Assembly: GCF_918797505.1 (NCBI RefSeq)
Contig: NC_092794.1
Coordinates: forward strand, 67,245,345 to 67,309,344
Source: Bemisia tabaci
Taxonomy: Eukaryota; Arthropoda; Insecta; Hemiptera; Aleyrodidae
Direction: 5' to 3'
Length of the DNA stretch: 64,000 nucleotides
Below the pieces are notes generated by a model. The model was not told the origin of the DNA. It did not search any database and saw only the letters and a program-made list of their open reading frames with translations. Numbering within the stretch: the stretch's first letter is position 1; the number at the start of each line of letters is the position of its first letter. The position numbers were made by a program, and so were the translations under genes. Below are positions 1 to 11,932 of the stretch, one piece after another.

Positions 1-682
1 CTTGCACAATGGAAATTTTTCTAGGTTCACCATTGATGTGTATGTCTTATCACATTAAAAGATAAAAATAAATAAAAAAAGCCACTTAGCACCCCAGCTG
101 GGTCTTATTAGAAAAGATATTAAAAAAACTTAAATTCCCTCCAAGTATCAGAATGGAAAAATCCTGAAGACCTTTCTCTTCAAATCATGGTGCAAAATTA
201 AGAGGAGAACGTTTCTCCAAAGTTCATTTTCAATTAAGTCTATTATTGGACATAGCCTTTCTCTGATGAAGAAAAGGAAGACATTGATGTGGTGACGCTA
301 GGCTTTTATTGCTCATCAGTCGAGGTCAAATTAAAAATCGAGACCTGTTTATTTAGGTATCTACTTTAAGGGTCAGAAACAAAGCATAAATTTAGTTTAA
401 TTTACAACCATTGATGGAATTTCCTGATCCATTATGGCTCTCGTTCTGCTAAGAGGGCTACTTAAACTTAGAGGTCTTTAGTGTCGTCCACGGCAAAGAC
501 AAGCAGCCTAAACATAATGCTCCATTTGCAACAAACGATAAAATGAAAAGTAAAATAAATGCACAATGGTGAACTAGGTTCGACTGGTTCGGTGCGTTCG
601 GGCATCGACGTATGACCGTTCGCGAATCGACCTCTGACCGTTCGCCACGAATCGACCATTGCCGATGTCGACCTTTGCTACT
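1..682. other. Left flank of the giant palindrome, no gene seen
   Basis: No convincing coding region. The first bases (gcacaatggaaattttt) resemble the 3' end of the LINE at 31.3 kb (gcacaatagaaattttg), so the window may open in the tail of another minus-strand LINE; this rests on about 16 bases and is weak. From about 570 to 682 the sequence turns GC-richer and carries degenerate short repeats of the type gaccgttcgc / cgaatcgacc, which matters when judging the 6-bp direct repeat at 683-688. Confidence 0.4.
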
Positions 683-688
683 CGTTCG
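683..688. repeat. Left copy of 6-bp direct repeat CGTTCG (possible TSD)
   Basis: CGTTCG stands immediately outside the outermost mirrored base (689) of the giant palindrome; the identical hexamer follows the last mirrored base on the right (16382-16387). This is what a 6-bp target-site duplication would look like. The left flank contains several ttcg-rich motifs, so a chance match is possible. Confidence 0.5.
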
Positions 689-3600
689 GCCGGAACGGCC
701 ACCTTCTCCAGTTAATTTTGTAGGTATATACTTATATTTATTCTTCTCTCTTTGCCCTTTTAATTTTCAAGATTATTATTTGTCTCTTACCTCTCTTTTA
801 ATGACTGTGAACAATCAGATCTCATGAAGGAGCTGAAGTTTTTGGACCTTCTTTCGACTTGGCTGACCCCATGAGGCCATCGAAGCTGATTTAAGATTAC
901 GATTAAGATTAGACTTATTAATAAACTGTACTAACAGTACTTTCAAGATTTTTCATTCACTTTTGCTGATTGGGTTTTGGTAGCCCCTATAACCCTGCTA
1001 CGAGTAGACAGGCTCCATGAGGCAATTGAATCTGACTTAAGACTCATCAGGCTTTACCACTGATTGGTGTTCAAGAATATTTTGCTATTGGCTAGAGTTC
1101 CTGTAAGAAGGCCCATTTAACTTGCTCAACTTCGTTTATCTGATCTGTTTTGTTGGGACAAGCATCAAGAGTCCACGATAAATGAGTTTACGCACGTGTA
1201 GATTGCGACTGAAGATCTGCTCGCTTTGGTTATTCCATTTACTATACATGTTAAAGTAATGTCCGACAATCTTCTGTCGAAGTCTAGAAGTGCGTAACCT
1301 TATTTGGCGAGGGCTCTAACGATCCTCCAAGGTACGCTCCTCTGTGGGTCCAGATAGATTTTGCCTGGAGGATGTGCACACCTGAACCATTATGGCCCCT
1401 TCTTCCGGAATCCCTCTCAATTGATCGTCCTCTGCCCCTCACCTTATTATTGAATTTCAAATCAATAATTATCATAATTGTGGTGTTGTTTTCTGATGCC
1501 ATTCAAGTAACTATCGAGTTTTCTGTCCACAAGATACACAGTGTGATTTTTGAGTTGGGTTATCTTTCAGAGCCGTCACGCTGTGCTCTGCATCTGTTGA
1601 AAGGTATTTGTATTTAATCTGTACCTTATGTTGTTCATCGTCTGAACATGCATAGCTCCCAGTAACTTTCTCAAATGGCCAATATGCTATTAACACCAGT
1701 TCCAAGAGGTTACCCCTTGCTCGTAGAGGCGACAACATTCATGATGTCCCGCCGCATGAAGAGAAACCTTACAAGCCAGATTAGATTCTCTTTCTATTTA
1801 ATCAGTGTCCCTCTCTAAATTTTTGTATTTTCCCCTTCCTTCACAGGGTCATCCTCCTGTGGGAGGTGCCAGTAAGTATTGTAACACGTTAACTCGTAGG
1901 TCATTTTTATCAGCAGCCCTTATCAACTTATACTTGGTTGAAACCATAAATGCATCTTTGATTGAAATATATTTTAAGAAGGGACAGTGAATCATTAGAG
2001 TAACCAGGAAAGAACAGAGCCCACCCACTCTTTAACTCTTGACACACATTATTGAGCCAAACCCAATTCACCAGCAGGAACTGTGGCGATTGCATGCGAG
2101 GGTTACCATTGTACTTTTCCATCAAATTGCTATTCATTGCTCCCTTCGTCAATTCTATCATTTTATCTTCAATGCTGCAGCCTTCTTTGGGGCTTGTTAC
2201 ATGTCAATAAAACTTGAAAATAATAAAAAAAAAAATCAGGAAAGTACAACGAAAAAATGTTTGTTGATACGAACTATTGTTAGAGTAGCTGAGGTTCGAT
2301 TCAATTACATTAGAAAACAAGCATTGTTATCACAACTACATTTTAACAAATTAAAGATCAAATCTAGTTCCCCAATCACTAAATACCACAAATTTTCTAC
2401 TACCACCTTTACTTATTCTCATTTTGGTTGACTTTAAGTATTCATGACCTTTTCTAGAAACATGTTGTCCCTTCCATACATGATCTACCATACGGTAGAT
2501 CATTCTAGTGACCCTCAAACTACTTCTCTTTTAAACATGGTTCCCGAAATCTCACATTATTGCCATCCATCCTCCGCTGAAATTTTTCATCTGGTGCCTT
2601 TCATTAGAAAAATAGATGAACCTCCTAGACTTCCCCACACCATTATTTACTATTCACTATCTACCTTTAAATTGTTACATCATCCATTTTTTGATAATTG
2701 TTTTTGTTTCTTTCCAGTTTCATTTCCTGTTGTATTGGCCCCTTTTTACCCAACCTACAAAGTAACAACAACAACAACAAAGAACAAAGTACAAGATAGT
2801 TCATCAGTTTTTCAACCAACAACGCATTCTTCTCAACAGTGCAAAACATTCCAAAAAATGGTAATTAGATCGTCATCAGTCTTTTATTTTATCAGTGTGT
2901 CTACAAGTCTGGAAATAGTACTGATTTGTTAAGGGCATTCCGGAGGTACTGAAGGAGTGCGGAAATTCCGCAAGAAGGTCTGGATTTTTTTTTTTTTTTT
3001 TTTTTTCGCAATTTCAGTGAGTAATTAAAATTTTTGGAATTTTTCGAATATTGTCAAGTTGAGATTACCCACTGAAAAAGTATTTAATTTTTCTATTTAC
3101 GAGGTATACTGAATTACTTGGGAATGTACTGTGAAAGTAGGTACTGATTTTTGGCCAACCTGTTTTAGTAGACGCCCTATTTAAGCACCATTGATAGAAC
3201 GCTAGCTTAGCAAGAAGCACAAACATGCAGCTGCATTAAGTTCGAGGACCAAAATTATTAACAAAGAAAAATTCTGAGAACATTAGCGGTGGAGCCTTTT
3301 TTATGGAACAGTACGAACAAGGTACCTGGAATTGGTTCCTTCACTTTAGTTGTATTACAAGGATCAATCATTTTTTTCAATTCTCCATTTATTTTAAGAA
3401 ATGAAGCATGACCATGCGCAGAGACAACTCCTTTTCCTCACCGAATGACCTTAATGCTGTCTCATCCATTCTAAGGGCCTATCTGTAGGCTCCAGAATTT
3501 TAGTTTACCTCAAGTTTCCTTTTTGACCGGAGGCTGTTAGATTCCAAAACATGAAAACGGAGCACTCGTATCTACTAACATGGGGGAGAAGTGAAGCCGC

Positions 3601-5137
3601 CCTAGCCTCTGTGCTTGTGTGAGTGTGTAAATAAGCGTGAGAATCCATGGAGCAAACGGAAATTTGATTTGAACTTGTCCTCTAGAGTTTTGCACATTTC
3701 TTGCTCTACACTCGTCACTCGTTTTAGCACTCGTTTTAGATGCCTAAAACGAACAAATAAATAAAGTTAGGAGGGTGACTTTTTATAATTAACTTACTTT
3801 GGCTTGGTTACAAGCAAGGATCTCAGATGAAGTGAGTTTTTCTGTTGCTCATGGTGGTCCTGCCGGTTCAAACAGGCCATTACAGTCCTAGATGATCGTT
3901 ACTCCCATATGAGATTAATCGGTCGATGATGGACCAAAAATAATCTGAACTTAAAAAATTATATGTGGATAATTGAATTTGAGAAAAAATCAACCTAGAA
4001 TACTTTGTTTTAGTAATTTTATTCCATCGCCGCTTTTTATTTGAATTTCAAACTTGTCGAGGATCTTGCCGCCAGTTGGAAACGTGGTTTCATTTTTTTC
4101 TTCTAGTGCTCCGTCTCTATGTCTTTGGTTACATTATATCTTTAAAGGGCCCAAAACTGCAATTAGGGCCCTGGGCAGTTCGAGCCTAGTTTGGAACATG
4201 AGATGCACAGGGCTGTCGCTGCTTGTGGTTATCCAAGAATGTGTGAGTTACTCAGTCGGTTACTCTAAATAGCCAGACTGTGAACATTAAAGCTTTCGTA
4301 TTCCAATGATCGAAAGACAGGCCAGAACCATGTCTTTTACTCTTGAGCATCTATGATACATAGGATATAGATAGCTTTCTCTTACTATAACTCAAAATCG
4401 CAAAATTTAACAATCTAGTTCTATTGTAGCTTATAAAGGCAAACCTCATGACTTGGACGTTAACCTGAGGCTCGAAAGCCCTTACTGACAATTAGAACTG
4501 GGGAAAGAAAAGAGGAGTCTAAAAAATTGCACCATTCAACAGATATTTACATGCTAACCAATGGGCCAACTGATGATTGATGCATCCAGACTGCTGTGAC
4601 TTTCGTCTCTTCTTTTCTTTCCCCAGTTCTACCTACCCATCTCTCTCCGTAAAGTAAATTGAGGGGTTTGGAGGACAAGGCGCAAAAGTGCAGTTTTTGC
4701 TATTTCAAGAATTACATGTTTGAAGTTTCGAAATAACATGGATCCTTGTAGCAGAAAGAAAAAGTTCAAACTGACTTCTTGATGCTTAAAAATTAGAATT
4801 CGGGAGCGAATTTTACACAGAATGTGCATTACCACTAGTTTTACTTGAAATCACTAATATCTCAGTTTTTTAAAAAAACTGCACTTATGCGCCTTATCCT
4901 CCAAGCCCCTCAATTAGATTATAAGTAACATAATGAATCAAGTTAAAAGACAACTAAAAAGGTCGAAAATAAATGACGCAGGTAAACAATGAAGTAAAGG
5001 AAATAAAATGAATTAAAAGAGAGATAGAGAAAAGGAATCTTATTATCTTATCATTGTATTTATTATTTGCAAATTAGAAATATTACGTAATGTAACCTTA
5101 CATAAACCTGTAGTTAACACATTTTTTGATTTTTCAG
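689..5137. other. Outer left arm, no confirmed coding sequence
   Basis: This 4.4-kb stretch holds only short open frames. Upstream exons of the HECT-like gene may lie here: at 1851-1873 a pyrimidine tract and CAG precede a 23-nt block followed by gtaagt, but such a microexon cannot be tested by eye. A poly-T run lies near 2985-3006. An inverted repeat of about 23 bp (ctggggaaagaaaagagg) spans 4494-4629, just outside the MITE at 4657. The same content is mirrored in the right arm. Confidence 0.5.
4657..4915. repeat. Short MITE with about 40-bp TIRs (left-arm copy)
   Basis: The ends aattgaggggtttggagga and tcctccaagcccctcaatt are inverted over roughly 40 bp and enclose about 180 bp. No open frame. 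The target duplication is unclear because the termini are AT-rich. The element predates the large palindrome, since it is mirrored at 12155-12413. Confidence 0.7.
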
Positions 5138-7199
5138 GGTTCCAATGAAGAGCTGAAGAATTTCTTAGAGCAGGCTTTGCGCAATGCTCTTCAAACGGCA
5201 CTTGTCAATTTTCAGCAAACACCACCACCACCACAATAACAACAACAACAACAACAACAACAACCCAGTAACAGGGACCAACCTAGATTACAATATGTCG
5301 CTGCTACTCCAGTGAGCAGTACACCTCAAACATCACAACAACAACAAAATTACAGGAATACCAGTAACAGGGACCAACCTAGATTACAATATGTCGCTGC
5401 TACTCCAGTGAGCAGCACACCTCAAACATCACAACAACAACAAAATTACAGGAATACCAGTAACAGGGACCAACCTAGATTACAAGATGTCACTGCTACT
5501 CCAGTGAGCAGTACACCTCAAACATCACAACAACAACAAAATTACAGGAATACCAGTAACAGGGACCAACCTAGATTACAAGATGTCACTGCAACTCCAT
5601 TGAGCAGTACACCTCAACCTCAAACATCACAACAACAACAAGAAAATTACAGGAAAGTCGTAATCCCATCTTTTAAACCCCACAATTTAAGTACCCCACA
5701 ATTTACTCCACGATCTTTCAAGCGGCATCCGCTGATTAAGGAAAAACCTTTTTACCGTCAGGTAATATTGCTCGATGAATCATCTGCCACAACTCTCTCT
5801 CCTGAGAAGAGAGAGATACTTGAGGGAAGTGGTTTCGTTAAAGATCACCGCAAATTTGATAAGAATTGGACAAATGAGAAATTAAATCAGAAAATTTCTG
5901 AATGGTTTGTTGATGTTCTTAACAATCAAGAAATTGATTTTCAGTTCGTAAAATATAATGGTAAAAATTTAAAATCATTCAACATCCCTAATGAAGAAAT
6001 AGATGGAGAATTTTTAAACCGTAACACAAAATCCATTATTTACGTTAAGCCATCAAGAGATCTTACTGATACTTCTGATGATTCGTCCTCAATATGTGAG
6101 CCAAAATCCAAAATTCTGAAGACAGAGTCTGCATCAACACCGATCTCTCCAAGTTCATCCTCCCTGAAGACTTCAGCACAACCCAGTACCCACCCAGCTC
6201 CATGTAATGAAGCAAATATTGTTTCAAGAAACGTTTCCGAGCCAACCACGGAAATAGCACACACCAATTTAATAACCAGCAGTGATTCTGATAGTTCTTC
6301 TTCCCTGGACTACTGGTTTAAGGAAAAACCCAAAGGAGGCCAACGAAAACATCCACCTGAGATTTCCTTCTTCCGGTCATCTCCTGTCAAAGTTTCCTCC
6401 AATTCTGATTCATCTCCTCATCCGGTTTCCAGTCAATGGGAAGATATTGCATGTGCCTCAACCTCGACTGCTGCTGATAATAATTTTAAACTCTCTCATG
6501 GTAAACCTGGGACCTCTATGTACACAGATGATTATGGCCGAAATCACATGCTCATTGATGTTAAACCGGAAGATATTTCCCAAAATCGAGAAAATCGTCT
6601 CTCCGTGGCAGACGTTTTAGCTTCACTTCAACTGCAAATGCACCTTAAATCAACTAAGAGGCACATTAGAGCACGAAGGGACACTTTGTATCCAGATATG
6701 TTACGTCTCCTCGAAGACCCTTCTTTTTCTGTTCTTGACCAGTTAAGTGTTCGATTTGAATGCGAAGTCGCTGTGGGCAAAGGTCCTTTAAAAGCCTTTC
6801 TCAACTCCCTTGTACTTGAAGTGAAGGAAGACACCAGAATATTCGAAGGAGCATCAGAGAAAACTTTGACATACTGTAAACAGAGTTTGAAAGAAGGCCT
6901 TTATAAAAAAGCTGGACAGATCTTGCAGTTGACTTTCTTGCATGAAGGACCAAGACCTCAGTTTCTCTCTAAGGCTCTGTTTGAGCTCATATCCCAAGGA
7001 TCCTTGAAAAATTAGGAATTGAAGAGTAGCTTGGTTCCGGATTTGAATACGAGACACGCCATTGAACAAATGGAAAATGCTGCAAATCATCATGAAGTGA
7101 ATGCTGTCATCCGTGATAACGAGTCTTCCTACCTGTGTGCTGTAAAGAAGCACTTTCTTGAAGAGAAAGAGTTTTTCAAGAAAGAAGAAATATTGAAAG
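5138..7199 (+). pseudogene. HECT-like (G2E3-type) ubiquitin-ligase gene remnant, left copy
   Basis: A 3' splice acceptor (tttttcag) precedes GGT at 5138, and the frame then runs, apart from two stops, to a donor at 7199/7200 (aaag|gtaacc). The predicted product has a short N-terminal segment, a Q-rich tract, three 32-residue repeats (SSTPQTSQQQQ core), a globular region with an FYRQVILLDES start, a Ser-rich linker, and at the C-terminus about 88 residues resembling a HECT N-lobe (VRFECEVAVGKGPLKAFLNS, then LKEGLYKKAGQ and FLHEGPRPQFLS). HECT domains transfer ubiquitin from E2 to substrate through a C-lobe cysteine; no C-lobe is visible here. In-frame TAA at 5237-5239 and TAG at 7013-7015 break the frame, and the N-lobe frame continues past the TAG. 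The longest stop-free part is 5312-7015. A following exon could start at 7281, but its phase does not fit. Confidence 0.65.
5312..5599 (+). repeat. Coding minisatellite, three 96-bp units
   Basis: Three units start at 5312, 5408 and 5504, followed by a partial unit at 5600. Each encodes 32 residues with a QTSQQQQ core and NTSNRDQPRLQ. The mirrored right arm has only two full units (11570-11761). One unit plus one CAA triplet accounts for the 99-bp length difference between arms, a typical slippage or unequal-exchange change after the palindrome formed. Confidence 0.85.
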
Positions 7200-8569
7200 G
7201 TAACCTGTTTTTCATTTCAATCTTGCTCGAAAAAGTAGATACTGATTTATGAGGTCAAATAGCATGCTACAATTTTTCAGGACTATATGGGTTACATTCC
7301 TTACGATGGTGATATTCCTGGTCAAAAGAGAAGAATTATCCTCCTTCTGCACATAATTACGAACTGCTGCTTTCTTGAGAATGGGACTCTTGTACTTACA
7401 AAATATTGACACTAGAACTACAAAAATGCATTACCCTTATTGTAATGTTTAATTTCTGCTCTATTTCAACATTATAGAATTATAACTAGACATTTTATAC
7501 AAAACTGTTACAGAATAATTTTGATAGGAGAAATATTAATCACGCAAAGTTTGGTGCCAAAAATATGATTACCCATACTTCAAAAAAGGAAAATTCAACA
7601 GGACATCAGCATCATGGCCCACCAGAATACCTGGTCTTGTAGTGTCACCATTGATATCTGAAGACTTGACGTCTGCATTGTTGCTTTCCACAGCATTTGA
7701 GTTTTAAACTTCACAATTTAGCTGGAAAAAATGCAGTTATTTTCTCAGTGTTTTGAAAGATCAGAATGAAGTCCTTTCATTTTCATCCTGTCCCACAACA
7801 GTTTATCCACTCAATTTATGTTTTCTGTTCATATACTCTTTTGTATGTTTATTTATTACGTATTCCTATTTTATTGAGAAATTAATTTCCAACCCTTAAC
7901 GAATATATATTCCTGTCATTTAGTATGGATTTATCTGAGTTAATAGTTATCTACTATTGAGTGGGTCGGGTCAAAGACTGCATGGTGTAAATTTTTAAGG
8001 GGTCCAGGCTTTTGACTAGGGGGAAAGGAATGTGTAAAAATCTGATTCCTATTGTGATGTAACTTATGAATGATCCCATTGCGGCAAACCCTCATTTTCT
8101 TCACTATCTCTGTAACAATTATATCCATAATTTAACTTTATATTTTTTCTCTTGGTTGTTGCTATAGATGTTTTGGAGTACCATCTACATGACAAAATTA
8201 AAGACCCTCTCTCACAATTTAAAGATGGACTGAATGAGGGAACTTCTCTTTAAATTAAAATTAGAAAAAAAGATTAAAAGCTCTTTAGACAGTTTTTCCA
8301 CGTATGCACACCGTATTTTAAATAAACTTCTACATTTTTTTTTTCATGAAAATATTTGAAATCTAAAATTGAAGTATCTTAAAAAGGGGTGCATAGAATC
8401 CTACGATTTTTTTCCAGAGATCGGTTATACCTGTATCTACACCCTTGCCAAAAATCAAAGTGGAGACTTGGTGAAGTCAAAAGATATGACCGAAAAAGCT
8501 GAATTTTTCACCGGTGCGCTAGCGCGACGGGTGACGAAAACGGCTCCGAGCCGCGGCGTTCCGAGAATC
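7200..8569. other. Inner left arm, no gene seen
   Basis: Presumed intron or 3' flank of the HECT-like remnant. An acceptor-like aatttttcag at 7271-7280 precedes a 129-nt frame ending in TGA at 7409, which does not join in phase to the upstream donor. The last 200 bases become GC-rich (gcgctagcgcgacgggtgacg). The open frame at 8369-8713 crosses the centre of symmetry and is mirrored by 8455-8799, so it is a palindrome by-product rather than a gene. Confidence 0.5.
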
Positions 8570-8598
8570 GTTCCTAGAAGTTCCCTGGCGCCTCGACA
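8570..8598. other. 29-bp spacer at the centre of the giant palindrome
   Basis: This is the only unmatched sequence between the arms. It is bounded by ttccgagaatc on the left and its complement gattctcggaa on the right. The arms adjoining it are GC-rich and would form a very stable hairpin, the kind of structure that can seed fold-back replication. Confidence 0.85.
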
Positions 8599-9969
8599 GA
8601 TTCTCGGAACGCCGCGGCTCGGAGCCGTTTTCGTCACCCGTCGCGCTAGCGCACCGGTGAAAAATTCAGCTTTTTCGGTCATATCTTTTGACTTCACCAA
8701 GTCTCCACTTTGATTTTTGGCAAGGGTGTAGATACAGGTATAACCGATCTCTGGAAAAAAATCGTAGGATTCTATGCACCCCTTTTTAAGATACTTCAAT
8801 TTTAGATTTCAAATATTTTCATGAAAAAAAAAAATGTAGAAGTTTATTTAAAATACGGTGTGCATACGTGGAAAAACTGTCTAAAGAGCTTTTAATCTTT
8901 TTTTCTAATTTTAATTTAAAGAGAAGTTCCCTCATTCAGTCCATCTTTAAATTGTGAGAGAGGGTCTTTAATTTTGTCATGTAGATGGTACTCCAAAACA
9001 TCTATAGCAACAACCAAGAGAAAAAATATAAAGTTAAATTATGGATATAATTGTTACAGAGATAGTGAAGAAAATGAGGGTTTGCCGCAATGGGATCATT
9101 CATAAGTTACATCACAATAGGAATCAGATTTTTACACATTCCTTTCCCCCTAGTCAGAAGCCTGGACCCCTTAAAAATTTACACCATGCAGTCTTTGACC
9201 CGACCCACTCAATAGTAGATAACTATTAACTCAGATAAATCCATACTAAATGACAGGAATATATATTCGTTAAGGGTTGGAAATTAATTTCTCAATAAAA
9301 TAGGAATACGTAATAAATAAACATACAAAAGAGTATATGAACAGAAAACATAAATTGAGTGGATAAACTGTTGTGGGACAGGATGAAAATGAAAGGACTT
9401 CATTCTGATCTTTCAAAACACTGAGAAAATAACTGCATTTTTTCCAGCTAAATTGTGAAGTTTAAAACTCAAATGCTGTGGAAAGCAACAATGCAGACGT
9501 CAAGTCTTCAGATATCAATGGTGACACTACAAGACCAGGTATTCTGGTGGGCCATGATGCTGATGTCCTGTTGAATTTTCCTTTTTTGAAGTATGGGTAA
9601 TCATATTTTTGGCACCAAACTTTGCGTGATTAATATTTCTCCTATCAAAATTATTCTGTAACAGTTTTGTATAAAATGTCTAGTTATAATTCTATAATGT
9701 TGAAATAGAGCAGAAATTAAACATTACAATAAGGGTAATGCATTTTTGTAGTTCTAGTGTCAATATTTTGTAAGTACAAGAGTCCCATTCTCAAGAAAGC
9801 AGCAGTTCGTAATTATGTGCAGAAGGAGGATAATTCTTCTCTTTTGACCAGGAATATCACCATCGTAAGGAATGTAACCCATATAGTCCTGAAAAATTGT
9901 AGCATGCTATTTGACCTCATAAATCAGTATCTACTTTTTCGAGCAAGATTGAAATGAAAAACAGGTTAC
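8599..9969. other. Inner right arm, mirror of 7200-8569
   Basis: Reverse complement of the inner left arm with a 1-bp homopolymer difference (A11 here, T10 on the left). No independent gene. Confidence 0.5.
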
Positions 9970-11932
9970 CTTTCAATATTTCTTCTTTCTTGAAAAACTC
10001 TTTCTCTTCAAGAAAGTGCTTCTTTACAGCACACAGGTAGGAAGACTCGTTATCACGGATGACAGCATTCACTTCATGATGATTTGCAGCATTTTCCATT
10101 TGTTCAATGGCGTGTCTCGTATTCAAATCCGGAACCAAGCTACTCTTCAATTCCTAATTTTTCAAGGATCCTTGGGATATGAGCTCAAACAGAGCCTTAG
10201 AGAGAAACTGAGGTCTTGGTCCTTCATGCAAGAAAGTCAACTGCAAGATCTGTCCAGCTTTTTTATAAAGGCCTTCTTTCAAACTCTGTTTACAGTATGT
10301 CAAAGTTTTCTCTGATGCTCCTTCGAATATTCTGGTGTCTTCCTTCACTTCAAGTACAAGGGAGTTGAGAAAGGCTTTTAAAGGACCTTTGCCCACAGCG
10401 ACTTCGCATTCAAATCGAACACTTAACTGGTCAAGAACAGAAAAAGAAGGGTCTTCGAGGAGACGTAACATATCTGGATACAAAGTGTCCCTTCGTGCTC
10501 TAATGTGCCTCTTAGTTGATTTAAGGTGCATTTGCAGTTGAAGTGAAGCTAAAACGTCTGCCACGGAGAGACGATTTTCTCGATTTTGGGAAATATCTTC
10601 CGGTTTAACATCAATGAGCATGTGATTTCGGCCATAATCATCTGTGTACATAGAGGTCCCAGGTTTACCATGAGAGAGTTTAAAATTATTATCAGCAGCA
10701 GTCGAGGTTGAGGCACATGCAATATCTTCCCATTGACTGGAAACCGGATGAGGAGATGAATCAGAATTGGAGGAAACTTTGACAGGAGATGACCGGAAGA
10801 AGGAAATCTCAGGTGGATGTTTTCGTTGGCCTCCTTTGGGTTTTTCCTTAAACCAGTAGTCCAGGGAAGAAGAACTATCAGAATCACTGCTGGTTATTAA
10901 ATTGGTGTGTGCTATTTCCGTGGTTGGCTCGGAAACGTTTCTTGAAACAATATTTGCTTCATTACATGGAGCTGGGTGGGTACTGGGTTGTGCTGAAGTC
11001 TTCAGGGAGGATGAACTTGGAGAGATCGGTGTTGATGCAGACTCTGTCTTCAGAATTTTGGATTTTGGCTCACATATTGAGGACGAATCATCAGAAGTAT
11101 CAGTAAGATCTCTTGATGGCTTAACGTAAATAATGGATTTTGTGTTACGGTTTAAAAATTCTCCATCTATTTCTTCATTAGGGATGTTGAATGATTTTAA
11201 ATTTTTACCATTATATTTTACGAACTGAAAATCAATTTCTTGATTGTTAAGAACATCAACAAACCATTCAGAAATTTTCTGATTTAATTTCTCATTTGTC
11301 CAATTCTTATCAAATTTGCGGTGATCTTTAACGAAACCACTTCCCTCAAGTATCTCTCTCTTCTCAGGAGAGAGAGTTGTGGCAGATGATTCATCGAGCA
11401 ATATTACCTGACGGTAAAAAGGTTTTTCCTTAATCAGCGGATGCCGCTTGAAAGATCGTGGAGTAAATTGTGGGGTACTTAAATTGTGGGGTTTAAAAGA
11501 TGGGATTACGACTTTCCTGTAATTTTCTTGTTGTTGTTGTGATGTTTGAGGTTGAGGTGTACTGCTCAATGGAGTTGCAGTGACATCTTGTAATCTAGGT
11601 TGGTCCCTGTTACTGGTATTCCTGTAATTTTGTTGTTGTTGTGATGTTTGAGGTGTACTGCTCACTGGAGTAGCAGTGACATCTTGTAATCTAGGTTGGT
11701 CCCTGTTACTGGTATTCCTGTAATTTTGTTGTTGTTGTGATGTTTGAGGTGTACTGCTCACTGGAGTAGCAGCGACATATTGTAATCTAGGTTGGTCCCT
11801 GTTACTGGGTTGTTGTTGTTGTTGTTGTTGTTATTGTGGTGGTGGTGGTGTTTGCTGAAAATTGACAAGTGCCGTTTGAAGAGCATTGCGCAAAGCCTGC
11901 TCTAAGAAATTCTTCAGCTCTTCATTGGAACC
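9970..11932 (-). pseudogene. HECT-like gene remnant, right copy
   Basis: Reverse-complement copy of the left remnant, pointing toward the centre, so the two copies are convergent. The same two in-frame stops are present (TAA at 11831-11833 and TAG at 10154-10156), so both breaks arose before the arms were duplicated. It has two rather than three 96-bp repeat units. The longest stop-free part is 10154-11761 (535 residues). From the repeats to the HECT N-lobe the two predicted products look identical. Convergent arms mean that any read-through transcript would fold into long double-stranded RNA; that consequence is inference. Confidence 0.65.
11570..11761 (-). repeat. Coding minisatellite, two 96-bp units
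   Basis: Mirror of the three-unit repeat in the left arm, with one unit fewer. Units begin (minus strand) at 11761 and 11665 and are followed by the same partial unit. Confidence 0.8.

Noticed and set aside
1851..1873. Microexon between ccttccttcacag and gtaagtatt
   Set aside because: Splice signals look good, but a 23-nt exon without known neighbours cannot be supported.
2039..2932. Frames of 130 and 162 codons in the arm
   Set aside because: AT-rich, low-complexity composition without domain signals; mirrored in the other arm.
8369..8799. Two overlapping 114-codon frames at the palindrome centre
   Set aside because: They are the same sequence read from each side of the symmetry axis and cross the spacer; no protein features.
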